From Candidatus Hydrogenedentota bacterium (GTDB lineage: Bacteria; Hydrogenedentota; Hydrogenedentia; Hydrogenedentales; SLHB01), in NCBI GenBank assembly GCA_020848835.1, contig JADLHJ010000013.1, positions 1-64,000 of the forward strand: 64,000 bases of DNA. Reading direction: 5' to 3'. Shown here piece by piece: positions 1 through 10,870 of the stretch; the first letter of the stretch is position 1, and each line of letters begins with the position of its first letter. Under the pieces are notes generated by a model that ran no database searches, was not told the DNA's origin, and was given only the letters and a program-made list of their open reading frames with translations. Position numbers and translations under genes: made by a program.

Positions 1-253
1 CATACCGCCTACGTCGCGCTTCACCGCGCGGCCGGCAAGGGTGAAATGGTGCGGTAAGAGCGCACCAGCGTCGTGGCAACACGGCGGCTCGTCAAACCCC
101 ACCCGGAGCAATTCCAAATAGGGGAGCAATGGAACGGCCCGTTCCGCTCCCGGGTAGGAAGCTTGAGGCGCGCGGCGACGCGCGTCCCAGAGGAATGGCC
201 GTCTCAGGGTCGCAAGGCCCCAGACAGAATTCGGCTTACAGGCCTGCTTATTT
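1..253 (+). ncRNA. rnpB: RNase P RNA, bacterial type A (3' part, cut by window edge)
   Basis: This is the catalytic RNA of ribonuclease P, which trims the 5' leader from pre-tRNAs. Several conserved blocks can be read directly. GGGTGAAATGGTGCGGTAAG at about 39-58 is followed by AGCGCACCAGCG. AAACCCCACCCGGAGCAA at about 94-111 is followed by CCAAATAGGGG. CCCAGAGGAATGGCCGTC lies near 186-203, and ACAGAATTCGGCTTACAGGC near 223-242 is the usual 3' end, followed by a T-rich run (249-256). The 5' third, including one arm of P1, lies outside the window. The small open frame at 73-264 on this strand is a by-product of the RNA. The gene converges on clpB, whose stop codon is 8 bases past the inferred 3' end. 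Confidence 0.93.
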
Positions 254-260
254 TTTCCCT

Positions 261-2855
<2,595 letters not shown>

Positions 2856-2947
2856 TTTTGTTCCTTTCGACAGACGAATTCATCCGCAGTAAGGCAATCG
2901 CCATACCAAGGACTTTTGTCGATAAAACAACGGGTTATGTAAAGGAT

Positions 2948-2977
2948 ATTGCGCGATATGTTTCATATTCGCGCAAT
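2948..2977. promoter_or_regulatory. Inverted repeat upstream of clpB
   Basis: ATTGCGCGA (2948-2956) and TCGCGCAAT (2969-2977) form perfect 9-bp arms around a 12-base AT-rich spacer that is itself nearly palindromic. It lies between the stop of the MBL-fold gene and the start of clpB. No T-run follows it on the minus strand, so an operator is as likely as a weak terminator. The assignment is inference from symmetry and position only. Confidence 0.4.
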
Positions 2978-3026
2978 TGGTGATTCAAATTCGAACTACT
3001 ACGGAAAAGGCTTAAAAGCGAGTCAA

Positions 3027-3980
3027 TTACGACGCAATGTATCGTGTTTCGCCCGCAAACTGCGCTTCCGCCAGGCCGCGATCTTCTAGAATATCGAGAT
3101 GGCCGATGGCTGTAGACAGCGCGAGGTAGATGTGTTCGCTGGATAGGTCGGGGAAGAGGGCGCGGGAGATTTCGTAGGGGGTTGAAGGCTTCTCGCGCAG
3201 GGTGGCGAGCACCTTCTGCGTGCGACGCTCGTGCCGCTGAAGTACGCGACCGATCACCTCTTCGGGTTCGGTAATCACCTGCCCGTGTCCGGGATACATG
3301 GTTTGGAGGCCCAACGCGCGCGTGCGTTCAAGGGACTGTTCGAACTCGAGCAAGCTCTTTACCCGCTCACCCGTCTTGGGATCGCGGCGGATTAGCGGTG
3401 TTGGGTTGACACCTTTGATGACGTGATCGCCGGTAAATCCGAGGCTGCGCGCGTGATCGACGAACAGCGTATCGGAGGACGAATGCCCCGGCACGTGATA
3501 CACGTCGAACCCAAAAGCGCGATCGCCTTCATGTAGTACGCGATTAATCTTCGGTGGTCCGCTCATGCCCTTAAAATTCTCGCGCGCTTTCTTCGCCTCG
3601 GCGACAATGTCTTCCGGTACGCCGAAGGATCGAAATGTGTCGAGCAGGAATTCGCGGGAAACGCGTTCGGCTTCCTTTGGTTCGGCGTGCGGGACGACTG
3701 AGGCGTGGCCGCAGGTTTCCGCGCCAGATTCTTCGACGAGACGCGCTAGCTGGCCGATATGATCGACGTGGCCGTGCGTGACAAGGATTACTTTAATGTC
3801 GCGAATGGCGAGGCCGTGCGCCTGGAGTCCGGCGACGAGTGCGTTATAGGCGTCGTCCGTGCCGACACCGGTATCAACGAGTGTAATGGGATCGTGTTTG
3901 ATGAGAAATACGTTTACGGGGCCGATAATGAACGGCGTGGGCAATGGGATGGGGATAATATCTGTTGGTAGCTCGAGCAT
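3027..3980 (-). CDS. MBL-fold metallohydrolase
   Basis: This is a cytoplasmic metallo-beta-lactamase-fold hydrolase of 317 residues. The metal-binding motif THGHVDH is near residue 70, an Asp sits in DTGVG near 38, further histidines are in HVPGHSSSDT near 164, and PGHGQVI is near 232. The C-terminal 60 or so residues look like a winged-helix extension, as in the LACTB2-like branch (hydrolases that resemble glyoxalase II and LACTB2). The substrate cannot be told from sequence. The first residues, MLELPTDIIPIPLP, fit the usual family start. It is a minus-strand gene downstream of aroC, separated from it by one copy each of repeat families A and B. Confidence 0.85.
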   Translation of the reverse strand: MLELPTDIIPIPLPTPFIIGPVNVFLIKHDPITLVDTGVGTDDAYNALVAGLQAHGLAIRDIKVILVTHGHVDHIGQLARLVEESGAETCGHASVVPHAEPKEAERVSREFLLDTFRSFGVPEDIVAEAKKARENFKGMSGPPKINRVLHEGDRAFGFDVYHVPGHSSSDTLFVDHARSLGFTGDHVIKGVNPTPLIRRDPKTGERVKSLLEFEQSLERTRALGLQTMYPGHGQVITEPEEVIGRVLQRHERRTQKVLATLREKPSTPYEISRALFPDLSSEHIYLALSTAIGHLDILEDRGLAEAQFAGETRYIAS

Positions 3981-4008
3981 GAGTAGTTGGACTTGCGTAT
4001 AGGACAGC

Positions 4009-4046
4009 GAAAGCGGTGTCTACCCGCCACCGCACTCCAAATAGTT
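4009..4046 (+). repeat. Family B palindromic repeat, copy B1
   Basis: This is a 38-bp REP-like unit. The stem GCGGTG/CACCGC (4013-4018 and 4028-4033) is followed by the conserved tail ACTCCAAATAG. The same unit occurs at 42231-42268, 61212-61249 (inverted) and 61268-61315. It sits between aroC and the MBL-fold gene and is flanked by an imperfect direct duplication of about 21 bp (3984-4005 and 4042-4064). Confidence 0.8.
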
Positions 4047-4084
4047 GGCTTGCGTTATAGGAAGAATTGAATCTATCTAAAAAT

Positions 4085-4108
4085 AAGCCGAATCGGAATT
4101 CGGCTCTA
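4085..4108 (-). repeat. Family A palindromic repeat, copy A1
   Basis: On the minus strand this reads TAG followed by a hairpin with stem AGCCGAAT/ATTCGGCT and loop TCCG. Its first three bases (4106-4108) are the stop codon of aroC. Other copies are at 12305-12329, 34699-34724 and 34769-34793. There is no T-run, so it resembles a REP element more than a classical terminator. Confidence 0.8.
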
Positions 4109-5281
4109 CCGTTTATTGGTCTCGGCGACGTAGCTGTCGAAGTTTCGCTTCATTTCCGCGACCGTGTCGCCGCCGAACTTTTCAATGAAAAATTCCGCGA
4201 GCACGATTGCTATAGATGCTTCGACGATGATCGCGAGCGCGGGCACGGCGCAGGTGTCGCTTCGTTCGAGGACGGCGAGCGCGGGTTCGAGCGTCTCGAT
4301 GTTTACCGTGCGCAGCGGCTTCATTAATGTGGAGATGGGCTTTTTGGCGACGCGGACGATCATGTCTTCGCCCGTGGACATGCTGCCTTCGGTGCCGCCG
4401 AGGTTATTGGTCAGGCGGCGGTACTTCCCCCCCACGCGCGCTTTCTCTTCGCGAATAATTTCATCGTGGTATTTGCTGCCGAAGCGGTTTGCACCGCGGA
4501 AGCCGATGCCGACTTCGACGCCCTTCACGGCCTGAATGCTCATCATCGCTTGCGCAATGCGCGCATCCAGTTTGCGGTCCCATTGTGTGAAGGTACCGAG
4601 ACCGAGTGGCAGTCCCCATACGCGCGTTTCGACTACGCCGCCGACGGAGTCCTTCTTACGCTTGCAGTCCTTAATCACGGCGACCATGTTTGCGCCGGCT
4701 TCTTTGTCGCAGCAGCGCACTTGGGACTTCATGGACAGCTTGCGAATATCTTGCGACGGTACTTTGTCGGTCTTCGCGATAACCGGCCCGATTTGAATAA
4801 CATGACCTGCGAGGTCGACACCAAATTCAGCCAACAACTTGCGGCATAGCGCGCCCGCGGCTACACGCGCGGATGTCTCGCGCGCGGATGCACGTTCGAG
4901 AATGTTGCGGCAGTCGTCCTGTTCGTATTTGATTGCGCCGACGAGGTCGGCGTGGCCGGGGCGCGGCTGCACGACTTTGACTGCGCGCGGACCGGTGGAA
5001 GGTTTCCAAGGGTCCATCGCATCGGTCCAATTCTTGAAGTCGCGGTTCCATACCGCCATGAGAATCGGGCCGCCAAGCGTGTAGCCGCCGCGCACGCCCG
5101 CGAGCATGTCTACTTCATCCTTCTCGATCCGCTGACGTCCGCCGCGACCGTAGCCCTTCTGGCGTTCCGCAAGCCAGAAATTGATGTCGTCGGGCTGAAT
5201 GTGAAGACCGGCGGGAAAGCCGTCGAGAATTGCAAAACAACCGCGGCCATGCGATTCACCTGCGGTGAGATAACGAAGCAC
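4106..5281 (-). CDS. aroC: Chorismate synthase
   Basis: AroC converts 5-enolpyruvylshikimate-3-phosphate to chorismate, the last common step of aromatic amino acid synthesis. It needs reduced FMN and acts in the cytosol. The 391 residues match the family length. The N-terminal TAGESHGRG signature, the ASARETSARVAAGA block near residue 130 and a GGTEGSMSTGEDM block near 294 are family hallmarks. The start is a GTG at 5281, with AAGGA 8 bases upstream. It lies 13 bases after the prepilin peptidase gene and downstream of the trp genes, so it may be cotranscribed and supply chorismate for tryptophan. Its stop codon is part of a family A repeat. Confidence 0.96.
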   Translation of the reverse strand: MLRYLTAGESHGRGCFAILDGFPAGLHIQPDDINFWLAERQKGYGRGGRQRIEKDEVDMLAGVRGGYTLGGPILMAVWNRDFKNWTDAMDPWKPSTGPRAVKVVQPRPGHADLVGAIKYEQDDCRNILERASARETSARVAAGALCRKLLAEFGVDLAGHVIQIGPVIAKTDKVPSQDIRKLSMKSQVRCCDKEAGANMVAVIKDCKRKKDSVGGVVETRVWGLPLGLGTFTQWDRKLDARIAQAMMSIQAVKGVEVGIGFRGANRFGSKYHDEIIREEKARVGGKYRRLTNNLGGTEGSMSTGEDMIVRVAKKPISTLMKPLRTVNIETLEPALAVLERSDTCAVPALAIIVEASIAIVLAEFFIEKFGGDTVAEMKRNFDSYVAETNKR

Positions 5282-5294
5282 AAATGAATCCTTT

Positions 5295-6164
5295 TTAGTA
5301 CGGCTGCTGCAGAATTTCGATACCCATGTTTGTTATCCACAGGTTGTACAGATATTGTCCGAACAGCATCACCACAACCCCCGCAAAGGAAAGGTACGGT
5401 CCAAACGGGATGTAGTGCGCCGTTTCTTCCTCGCCTTTGGAACGCTGCATTAGAATGAGTGCGTAGCCTAGAAACGCGCCGCAACATGCCGCGATGGCAA
5501 TTATCATGACCACAGCGGGGAAACCAAAGAACGCGCCCAGCATCGCGATTAGTTTCACGTCCCCAAAGCCCATGCCGCGTTTGCCGAGTATGAGCAGCGC
5601 GCCTTTGTCGAGCGCATATAGAATTCCACCACCGACAACCGCGCCGAGCAATGCGCTGAAGATTGGCACGCTCGGCGGCGCGAGGATCATCAGGTTCGTA
5701 CCCGGCACAAACATCGCCACGAGCGCACAGACGAGGCCCAGCGGAATCCCTGGGAACGTGACTTCGTTGGGAATTGTCCAGTCAGTGAGATCGACAAACG
5801 TCACAAGTACCAAGCCTGCAGAAAGCAACATGTACACGGGCGATGCGATCGTAAAACCATAGCGCACGTACACCGCGCCGAAGAGCGCGGCGGTAATGGC
5901 TTCAACCAGCGGATACTGCCAGCTAATGGGCGTTTTGCAATTGCGGCATTTCGCGCCGAGCATGAGCCAGCTTACCATCGGAATGTTGTCACACCAGACA
6001 ATCGAGCTCTCGCACTTTGGACAGCGCGAGCGTGGTTTCACAACGGACTCGCCTTTCGGCAGGCGATATACGCACACGTTGAGAAAACTGCCCACCATCG
6101 CGCCGACGATAAACGATATCGCCGTCATGAGCGTGTCTAATGTTTGGATGTCGTAGCCGGCCAT
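5295..6164 (-). CDS. Prepilin peptidase, A24 family (leader peptidase/N-methyltransferase)
   Basis: This inner-membrane aspartic protease cleaves, and in full-length members also methylates, type IV pilin or type II secretion pseudopilins. The 289 residues include an N-terminal domain with a zinc cysteine set (CPKCESS near 48 and CRNCKTP near 73), which marks the bifunctional long form. The catalytic aspartates are in VDLTDWTIPN near 127 and in the GFGD motif near 199. About eight hydrophobic helices are visible. No pilin or secretion gene lies nearby; it is embedded between trpA and aroC with a 13-base gap to aroC. The 89-base gap after trpA is AT-rich and may hold its own promoter. Confidence 0.92.
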   Translation of the reverse strand: MAGYDIQTLDTLMTAISFIVGAMVGSFLNVCVYRLPKGESVVKPRSRCPKCESSIVWCDNIPMVSWLMLGAKCRNCKTPISWQYPLVEAITAALFGAVYVRYGFTIASPVYMLLSAGLVLVTFVDLTDWTIPNEVTFPGIPLGLVCALVAMFVPGTNLMILAPPSVPIFSALLGAVVGGGILYALDKGALLILGKRGMGFGDVKLIAMLGAFFGFPAVVMIIAIAACCGAFLGYALILMQRSKGEEETAHYIPFGPYLSFAGVVVMLFGQYLYNLWITNMGIEILQQPY

Positions 6165-6253
6165 TTTTGACGTTTGTACCCAGGATTTAGGAATTAAATT
6201 TTAGAACACAGCACTTGATATATATGGACCCAGTTTACGTTTCGCTAAAACGA

Positions 6254-7072
6254 CTATACCTTTGCGGTAGTTGCGCCAGACTTGGTGGCGTCTACCAGCG
6301 GCTTGACGAATTCATAAATCATTTTCGGCGTATCCAGCGATTCCCCGGATTTTCCGATTAATCTAACGATTGCGCTGCCTACAATCACGCCGTCTGCATA
6401 GCCCGCCACTTCCATTGCTTGCGCGGGGCTGGAAATACCAAAGCCCACTGCGACCGGTGTCGATGTGTGTTGCTTAATGGAAGCGACCATGCCTTGGACC
6501 GTTGTCGCAATGTCCGCGCGTTCGCCGGTGACACCTGTGCGCGATACGTAATAAACAAAGCCCGTCGAGCTTTTGGCAATCAGCGCGATGCGATCCGGCG
6601 GGCTGGTCGGCGCCGCGAGAAAGATGGTCGCGATACCATTTGCGTCCAGCGCGCGCTTGTAATCCGCGTCTTCCCCGGGGGGCAGATCGACGCAGAGCAC
6701 GCCGTCAACGCCGGCACTAGCGCAATCCTTTGCAAACGTATCCACACCATACGCGAGGATAGGGTTGTAATAAGTGAAAAGGACAATGGATATTTCGGAC
6801 GTCTTGCGAATCTCGCGGACGAGATTGACCACGTCGTGCAAGGTCACATTGTGTTTCAGCGCGCGCTGCGCGGCTTCCTGATTTACCACGCCGTCCGCAA
6901 TCGGGTCGGAGAATGGCACACCCAGTTCGACGATATCGCAACCGGCGCGCTCGAGTTCGAGCACGATTTTGTGCGTCATCGCGAGTGTGGGATCGCCTGC
7001 GGTGATGTATGGAATGAAGGCCGTGTCGCCTTGTGCGGCCAACAGTTCAAAACGCGCGTCTATGCGGTTCAC
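6254..7072 (-). CDS. trpA: Tryptophan synthase alpha subunit
   Basis: TrpA cleaves indole-3-glycerol phosphate to indole and glyceraldehyde-3-phosphate and channels indole to TrpB in the alpha2-beta2 complex. The protein is a TIM barrel of 272 residues. The catalytic acids fall at E49 and D60 ([13 protein letters not shown]), the same numbers as in the E. coli enzyme. The phosphate-binding GFGIS loop is near 214. The start codon is GTG and overlaps the trpB stop in a 4-base GTGA, which implies translational coupling. The C-terminus carries a short Ala/Thr-rich tail. Confidence 0.97.
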   Translation of the reverse strand: MNRIDARFELLAAQGDTAFIPYITAGDPTLAMTHKIVLELERAGCDIVELGVPFSDPIADGVVNQEAAQRALKHNVTLHDVVNLVREIRKTSEISIVLFTYYNPILAYGVDTFAKDCASAGVDGVLCVDLPPGEDADYKRALDANGIATIFLAAPTSPPDRIALIAKSSTGFVYYVSRTGVTGERADIATTVQGMVASIKQHTSTPVAVGFGISSPAQAMEVAGYADGVIVGSAIVRLIGKSGESLDTPKMIYEFVKPLVDATKSGATTAKV

Positions 7073-8310
7073 AGTGTTGCCTCCCCGCCGAGCAAGAATC
7101 GCGACACCTGCGGAACATCCTTGTCGCCGCGGCCGGACATATTCACAATTACGATCTGATCCTTACTTAATGTCGGTACCACCTTCACAGCGTGCGCGAT
7201 CGCGTGCGCGCTTTCGAGCGCCGGGATGATTCCTTCGAGGCTGCTGATCAGTTTGAAGGCTTCGAGCGCCGCATCGTCATTGGCGTAGGTGTATTCTACG
7301 CGACCGATGTCGTGCCAATGCGCGTGCTCCGGGCCAATGCTTGGATAGTCGAGTCCCGCGGAGACGCTGTGCGTGCCCATGATCTGGCCATGCGCGTCCT
7401 GCAACACGTAGCTCATCGCGCCGTGCAACATACCAACGACACCGCCAGCGAAGCGCGCAGCGTGTTGCCCCGTTTCGGGCCCGTGGCCGCCGGCCTCGAC
7501 GCCGATCATTTTCACCGAGGCGTCTTTAATGAAATCGAAGAACAACCCAATCGCATTACTTCCGCCGCCGACGCACGCGATCAACAAATCGGGCAAACGC
7601 CCCTCTTGTTCCATGATCTGCTTGCGCGCTTCTTCGCCGATGATCTTTTGGAAGTCGCGGCAGATTTGCGGATAGGGATGCGGACCTTCGACCGTGCCTA
7701 GCACATAATGCGTGTTTTCGATATTCGTCACCCAATCGCGCATTGCTTCGTTAATGGCGTCTTTGAGTGTTTTGGTACCGGAATCGACGGGCGTCACCTT
7801 GCTGCCGAGAAGGCGCATACGGAAGACGTTGAGCTTTTGGCGCTCCATGTCTTCGGTACCCATGTAGACTTCGCATTCAAGGCCGAGCAAGGCACAGGCG
7901 GTTGCTGTCGCGACGCCGTGCTGACCCGCGCCCGTCTCCGCGATGACGCGTTTCTTGCCCATGCGCTTCGCGAGCAGGGTCTGTCCGAGGGCGTTATTAA
8001 TCTTGTGCGCGCCGGTATGCGCGAGATCTTCGCGCTTCAGGTAAACCTTCGCACCGCCGAGATGCTCTGTAAAACGCTTCGCAAAATAGAGCGGCGTGGG
8101 ACGGCCAATGTAGTGCTCGCGAAGGCTCGCGAGATCGGCCTGAAACGCCGGATCCGTCTGCGCGCTTACATACGCCTGTTCCAGTTCGAGCAGCGGGTGC
8201 ATTAGCGTCTCGGGGACGTAGCGCCCGCCAAAACGACCGTAGCGCCCGCGGCTATCCGGCAGCGAGTAAGGCGCGTTTGGCGTTATCGATAAAGCTTCTG
8301 AGCTTGGCAT
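7069..8310 (-). CDS. trpB: Tryptophan synthase beta subunit
   Basis: TrpB is the PLP enzyme that joins indole and serine to make tryptophan. The family N-terminus [20 protein letters not shown] is intact, the PLP lysine is in [13 protein letters not shown], and the phosphate-binding GGGSNAIG block lies near residue 245. I chose the ATG at 8310 because it follows AAGAAGGACC and gives the usual length (413 residues); an ATG at 8343 adds 11 unlike residues. The gene overlaps trpF by 59 bases at its start and trpA by 4 bases at its end, so trpF-trpB-trpA are likely translated as a coupled set. Confidence 0.97.
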   Translation of the reverse strand: MPSSEALSITPNAPYSLPDSRGRYGRFGGRYVPETLMHPLLELEQAYVSAQTDPAFQADLASLREHYIGRPTPLYFAKRFTEHLGGAKVYLKREDLAHTGAHKINNALGQTLLAKRMGKKRVIAETGAGQHGVATATACALLGLECEVYMGTEDMERQKLNVFRMRLLGSKVTPVDSGTKTLKDAINEAMRDWVTNIENTHYVLGTVEGPHPYPQICRDFQKIIGEEARKQIMEQEGRLPDLLIACVGGGSNAIGLFFDFIKDASVKMIGVEAGGHGPETGQHAARFAGGVVGMLHGAMSYVLQDAHGQIMGTHSVSAGLDYPSIGPEHAHWHDIGRVEYTYANDDAALEAFKLISSLEGIIPALESAHAIAHAVKVVPTLSKDQIVIVNMSGRGDKDVPQVSRFLLGGEATL

Positions 8311-8914
8311 GGTCCTTCTTTCCCGGGGCGGACTCGACGCCACCCGCGGTGTCTACTGCGTAGGGCCGCACCCTGCGGACGGCCTCGGCCACGTTGTCCG
8401 GCGTTAACCCGCCGGCGAGTATCAGGGGCTTGCCCAGCGCAACGGCGCAGCAGGCGACGTCCCAGTCAAACGTTTTTCCCGTACCGCCGCGAGCGTCTGG
8501 TGCATACGCATCGAGCAAATACGCACCGGCGGCGGCATAGTCTTCCATGGCGCGCACGTCAAAATCGGGTGTGACACGAAACACTTTGATCGCCTCGGAC
8601 CCGATCGCGTCGCAGACCTCGTCCGGTTCCTCGCCGTGCAATTGCACGCGATCCATGAACGTAAGGTACTCCAGCAACGTGTCCGCATCCTCGTTCACGG
8701 ACACGGCCACGGTCATCACAAACGGGGGCAATTCATCGACGATTAGAAGGGCCTTGTCCGGATCGATATAGCGATCCCGTGCCTTGGCCTCTTCGGCGAA
8801 ATTGAACCCGATGGCGTCTGCCCCTGCGTCACAGGCCGCCAATGCGTCTTCCAGCGACGTAATCCCGCAAATCTTAACCTTTGGGGGAATTTGGTTCAAG
8901 GTTTCCACAGACAC
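8252..8914 (-). CDS. trpF: Phosphoribosylanthranilate isomerase
   Basis: TrpF performs the Amadori rearrangement of N-(5-phosphoribosyl)anthranilate. It is a TIM barrel of about 220 residues. The general-base Cys is in KVKICGIT near 13-20 and the general-acid Asp is in [10 protein letters not shown] near 190, where most homologues read VDVSSGVE. An [10 protein letters not shown] phosphate loop is present. The frame opens at a GTG (8914), but a second GTG (8908) is better spaced from AGGGAA. It follows trpC after a 126-base gap that holds two hairpins, and it overlaps trpB. Confidence 0.95.
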   Translation of the reverse strand: MSVETLNQIPPKVKICGITSLEDALAACDAGADAIGFNFAEEAKARDRYIDPDKALLIVDELPPFVMTVAVSVNEDADTLLEYLTFMDRVQLHGEEPDEVCDAIGSEAIKVFRVTPDFDVRAMEDYAAAGAYLLDAYAPDARGGTGKTFDWDVACCAVALGKPLILAGGLTPDNVAEAVRRVRPYAVDTAGGVESAPGKKDHAKLRSFIDNAKRALLAAG

Positions 8915-8976
8915 TTCCCTATTATCCTGCTTACCATTTTTCCAAAACCAGCCGGGCGAAACGCCCTCAAAACAAC

Positions 8977-9005
8977 AAGGGCGGGTTTGTCGAAAACCCG
9001 CCTTT
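8977..9005 (-). terminator. Hairpin between trpC and trpF (terminator or attenuator)
   Basis: GGCGGGTTT (8980-8988) pairs with AAACCCGCC (8994-9002) around a 5-base loop, and three more pairs extend the stem to 8977-9005. On the minus strand it lies 35 bases after the trpC stop and is followed by the T-rich run TTGTTGTTTT. A smaller hairpin GGGCG-AAA-CGCCC follows at 8954-8966. It could lower expression of trpFBA relative to trpDC or act as an attenuator or processing site. Confidence 0.65.
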
Positions 9006-9040
9006 CACGTTCACAAATTTGCATGGGTGACTAAAGGCGA

Positions 9041-9823
9041 TTATACCTCGTCCAACCCCAGTAATTCCCTAATTTTCCCGCTGATGTCGCCACTTTTCAC
9101 CAAGGCCTCGCCCACGAGAATCGCGTCCACTCCGCCGTCTTCTAACCGGCGCACGTGCTCCCTCGTATGGATTCCGCTTTCGCTGACCAGCACATGCCCA
9201 CCGGGGACGTGTTTTTTCAGGCTCAAGGTGATGTTGATATCGACCGTGAACGTGGTCAGATCGCGGTTGTTGATACCGATAATATGCGCACCGGCGCCGA
9301 TGGCGCGCTCGATTTCTTCAGCGGTGTGCGTTTCCACGAGCACGGCCATGCCGAGCGATTCGGCGATCTTCAGATAGTCGCGGATTTGACCATCAGTGAG
9401 GCACTTTACGATCAATAAGATTGCGTCGGCTTCGGCTGCGCGCGCTTCGTAGATTTGGTACTCATCCACGATGAATTCCTTGCGGATGCAGGGAATCGGC
9501 ACCGCGGCATGTACGGATGTCAGATCCGCAAGCGTGCCTTTGAAATATTTTTCGTCGGTGAGCACGGAAATGGCGCGCGCGCCGGACTGTTTGTACACGC
9601 CCGCGAGTTCGGCGGGATCGACATTTTCCAGGAAAGTGCCAAGCGTCGGTGAGGCGCGCTTCACTTCGGCGATGAGACTGATCCCCGGTTGGCGCAGCGC
9701 AGCACGAAAATCGCGCGGCTTGCGCCGCTGCTCGATGCGCTCCTCCAGTTCGTGGAGGGGCACTTGCTGCTTCGCCGCTTCAACTTCGATGCGCTTGTTC
9801 GCGCAGATTTCGTCGAGGATCAT
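9041..9823 (-). CDS. trpC: Indole-3-glycerol-phosphate synthase
   Basis: TrpC closes the indole ring, converting CdRP to indole-3-glycerol phosphate with loss of CO2. It is a single-function TIM barrel of 260 residues, not fused to TrpF. The conserved lysine and phosphate motif AEVKRASPTLG is near 52-62, IRKEFIVDEYQI near 112, GINNRDLTTF near 182, and SESGIHTREH near 214. The ATG at 9823 gives the usual MILDEI start. It lies 20 bases after trpD, so the two are surely cotranscribed. Confidence 0.96.
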   Translation of the reverse strand: MILDEICANKRIEVEAAKQQVPLHELEERIEQRRKPRDFRAALRQPGISLIAEVKRASPTLGTFLENVDPAELAGVYKQSGARAISVLTDEKYFKGTLADLTSVHAAVPIPCIRKEFIVDEYQIYEARAAEADAILLIVKCLTDGQIRDYLKIAESLGMAVLVETHTAEEIERAIGAGAHIIGINNRDLTTFTVDINITLSLKKHVPGGHVLVSESGIHTREHVRRLEDGGVDAILVGEALVKSGDISGKIRELLGLDEV

Positions 9824-9843
9824 CGTGGGAAAAACACCGCTGC

Positions 9844-10866
9844 TTATTGGACAATACGGTGAGAATAATCTACTAATGCGTCCAGCTTCGCAAGTGCGGC
9901 CCCCGAGTCAATGCTTTCACTGGCTTTTTTGACGGCACCGCGCCAATCAGCCTCGCCGTCGTGTGACGCCAGGATGCCGGCGGCGGCATTCAGCAATACG
10001 ATGTCGCGATGCGGTCCGATTTTGCCTGAGAGCACATCGCGAAGAATCACCGCGTTTACTTGTGCGTCGCCCCCCAGCAGCTCTTCACCAGATGCGCGTT
10101 GTAGACCTGCCGTCTCGGGCGTGATTTCGTATTTGGTGACGGTACCGTGATGTGACTCGGCAATGTGCGTAGGACCTGTCAATGTGATCTCGTCGAGACC
10201 ATCCGAGCCGGAAACAACAAAGGCACGGCGCGTGCCAAGCAGCGTCAATACTTCGGCCAGCTTGTCGCCGAGTTTCGGGTCGGGCACACCGATGACTTGT
10301 CCGTCCGCATTCGCAGGATTGGTGAGAGGGCCGAGAAAATTAAAGACCGTGCGTATCTTCAATTCCTGGCGCACCGGCCCAACGTGCTTCATCGCAGTGT
10401 GCAACGTGCGCGCAAACAAAAAACCAATCCCAATTTCATCGATGCAGTGACCGACTTGTTCTGGCGTGGCATTGACATTCACGCCTAACGTTTCCAGCAC
10501 ATCCGCGCTGCCGCAGAGACTCGACGCGCTGCGATTGCCGTGCTTTGCAACGGCGACACCCGCACCAGCCACGACGAATGCCGCCGTCGTAGAGATATTG
10601 AATGTACCCGCACGATCGCCGCCCGTGCCGCAGGTATCGACAAGTGGACGCCGCGCGGTGGTCACTTTGGTGGCTTTCGCGCGCATCGTTTCCGCGAACC
10701 CGGCGATCTCTTCGACCGTCTCCCCTTTGAACCGAATCGCGACAAGGAAGGCCGCCATCTGCGCTGCCGTCACTTCGCCAGACATGATGAGATCCATCAC
10801 TGACGCGGCCTCTTTGCGCGACAGGTGCTCGCCGTTGAGGAATTTGTTGAGTGCGTCGTGAAGCAT
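9844..10866 (-). CDS. trpD: Anthranilate phosphoribosyltransferase
   Basis: TrpD transfers phosphoribose from PRPP to anthranilate. The 340 residues match the stand-alone enzyme, with no glutamine amidotransferase fusion. The PRPP-binding CGTGGDRAGTFNIS loop is near 80, KHGNRSASS near 108, and the metal site DGLDEITLTGPT near 222. It begins 4 bases after the mgtE stop. trpE and trpG, which make its substrate, are not in the window. Confidence 0.96.
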   Translation of the reverse strand: MLHDALNKFLNGEHLSRKEAASVMDLIMSGEVTAAQMAAFLVAIRFKGETVEEIAGFAETMRAKATKVTTARRPLVDTCGTGGDRAGTFNISTTAAFVVAGAGVAVAKHGNRSASSLCGSADVLETLGVNVNATPEQVGHCIDEIGIGFLFARTLHTAMKHVGPVRQELKIRTVFNFLGPLTNPANADGQVIGVPDPKLGDKLAEVLTLLGTRRAFVVSGSDGLDEITLTGPTHIAESHHGTVTKYEITPETAGLQRASGEELLGGDAQVNAVILRDVLSGKIGPHRDIVLLNAAAGILASHDGEADWRGAVKKASESIDSGAALAKLDALVDYSHRIVQ

Positions 10867-10870
10867 TGGT

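Noticed and set aside
5331-5341. DnaA-box-like TTATCCACAGG
   Set aside because: It is a single copy inside the prepilin peptidase gene, with no AT-rich region or dnaA/dnaN nearby, so no origin is called.
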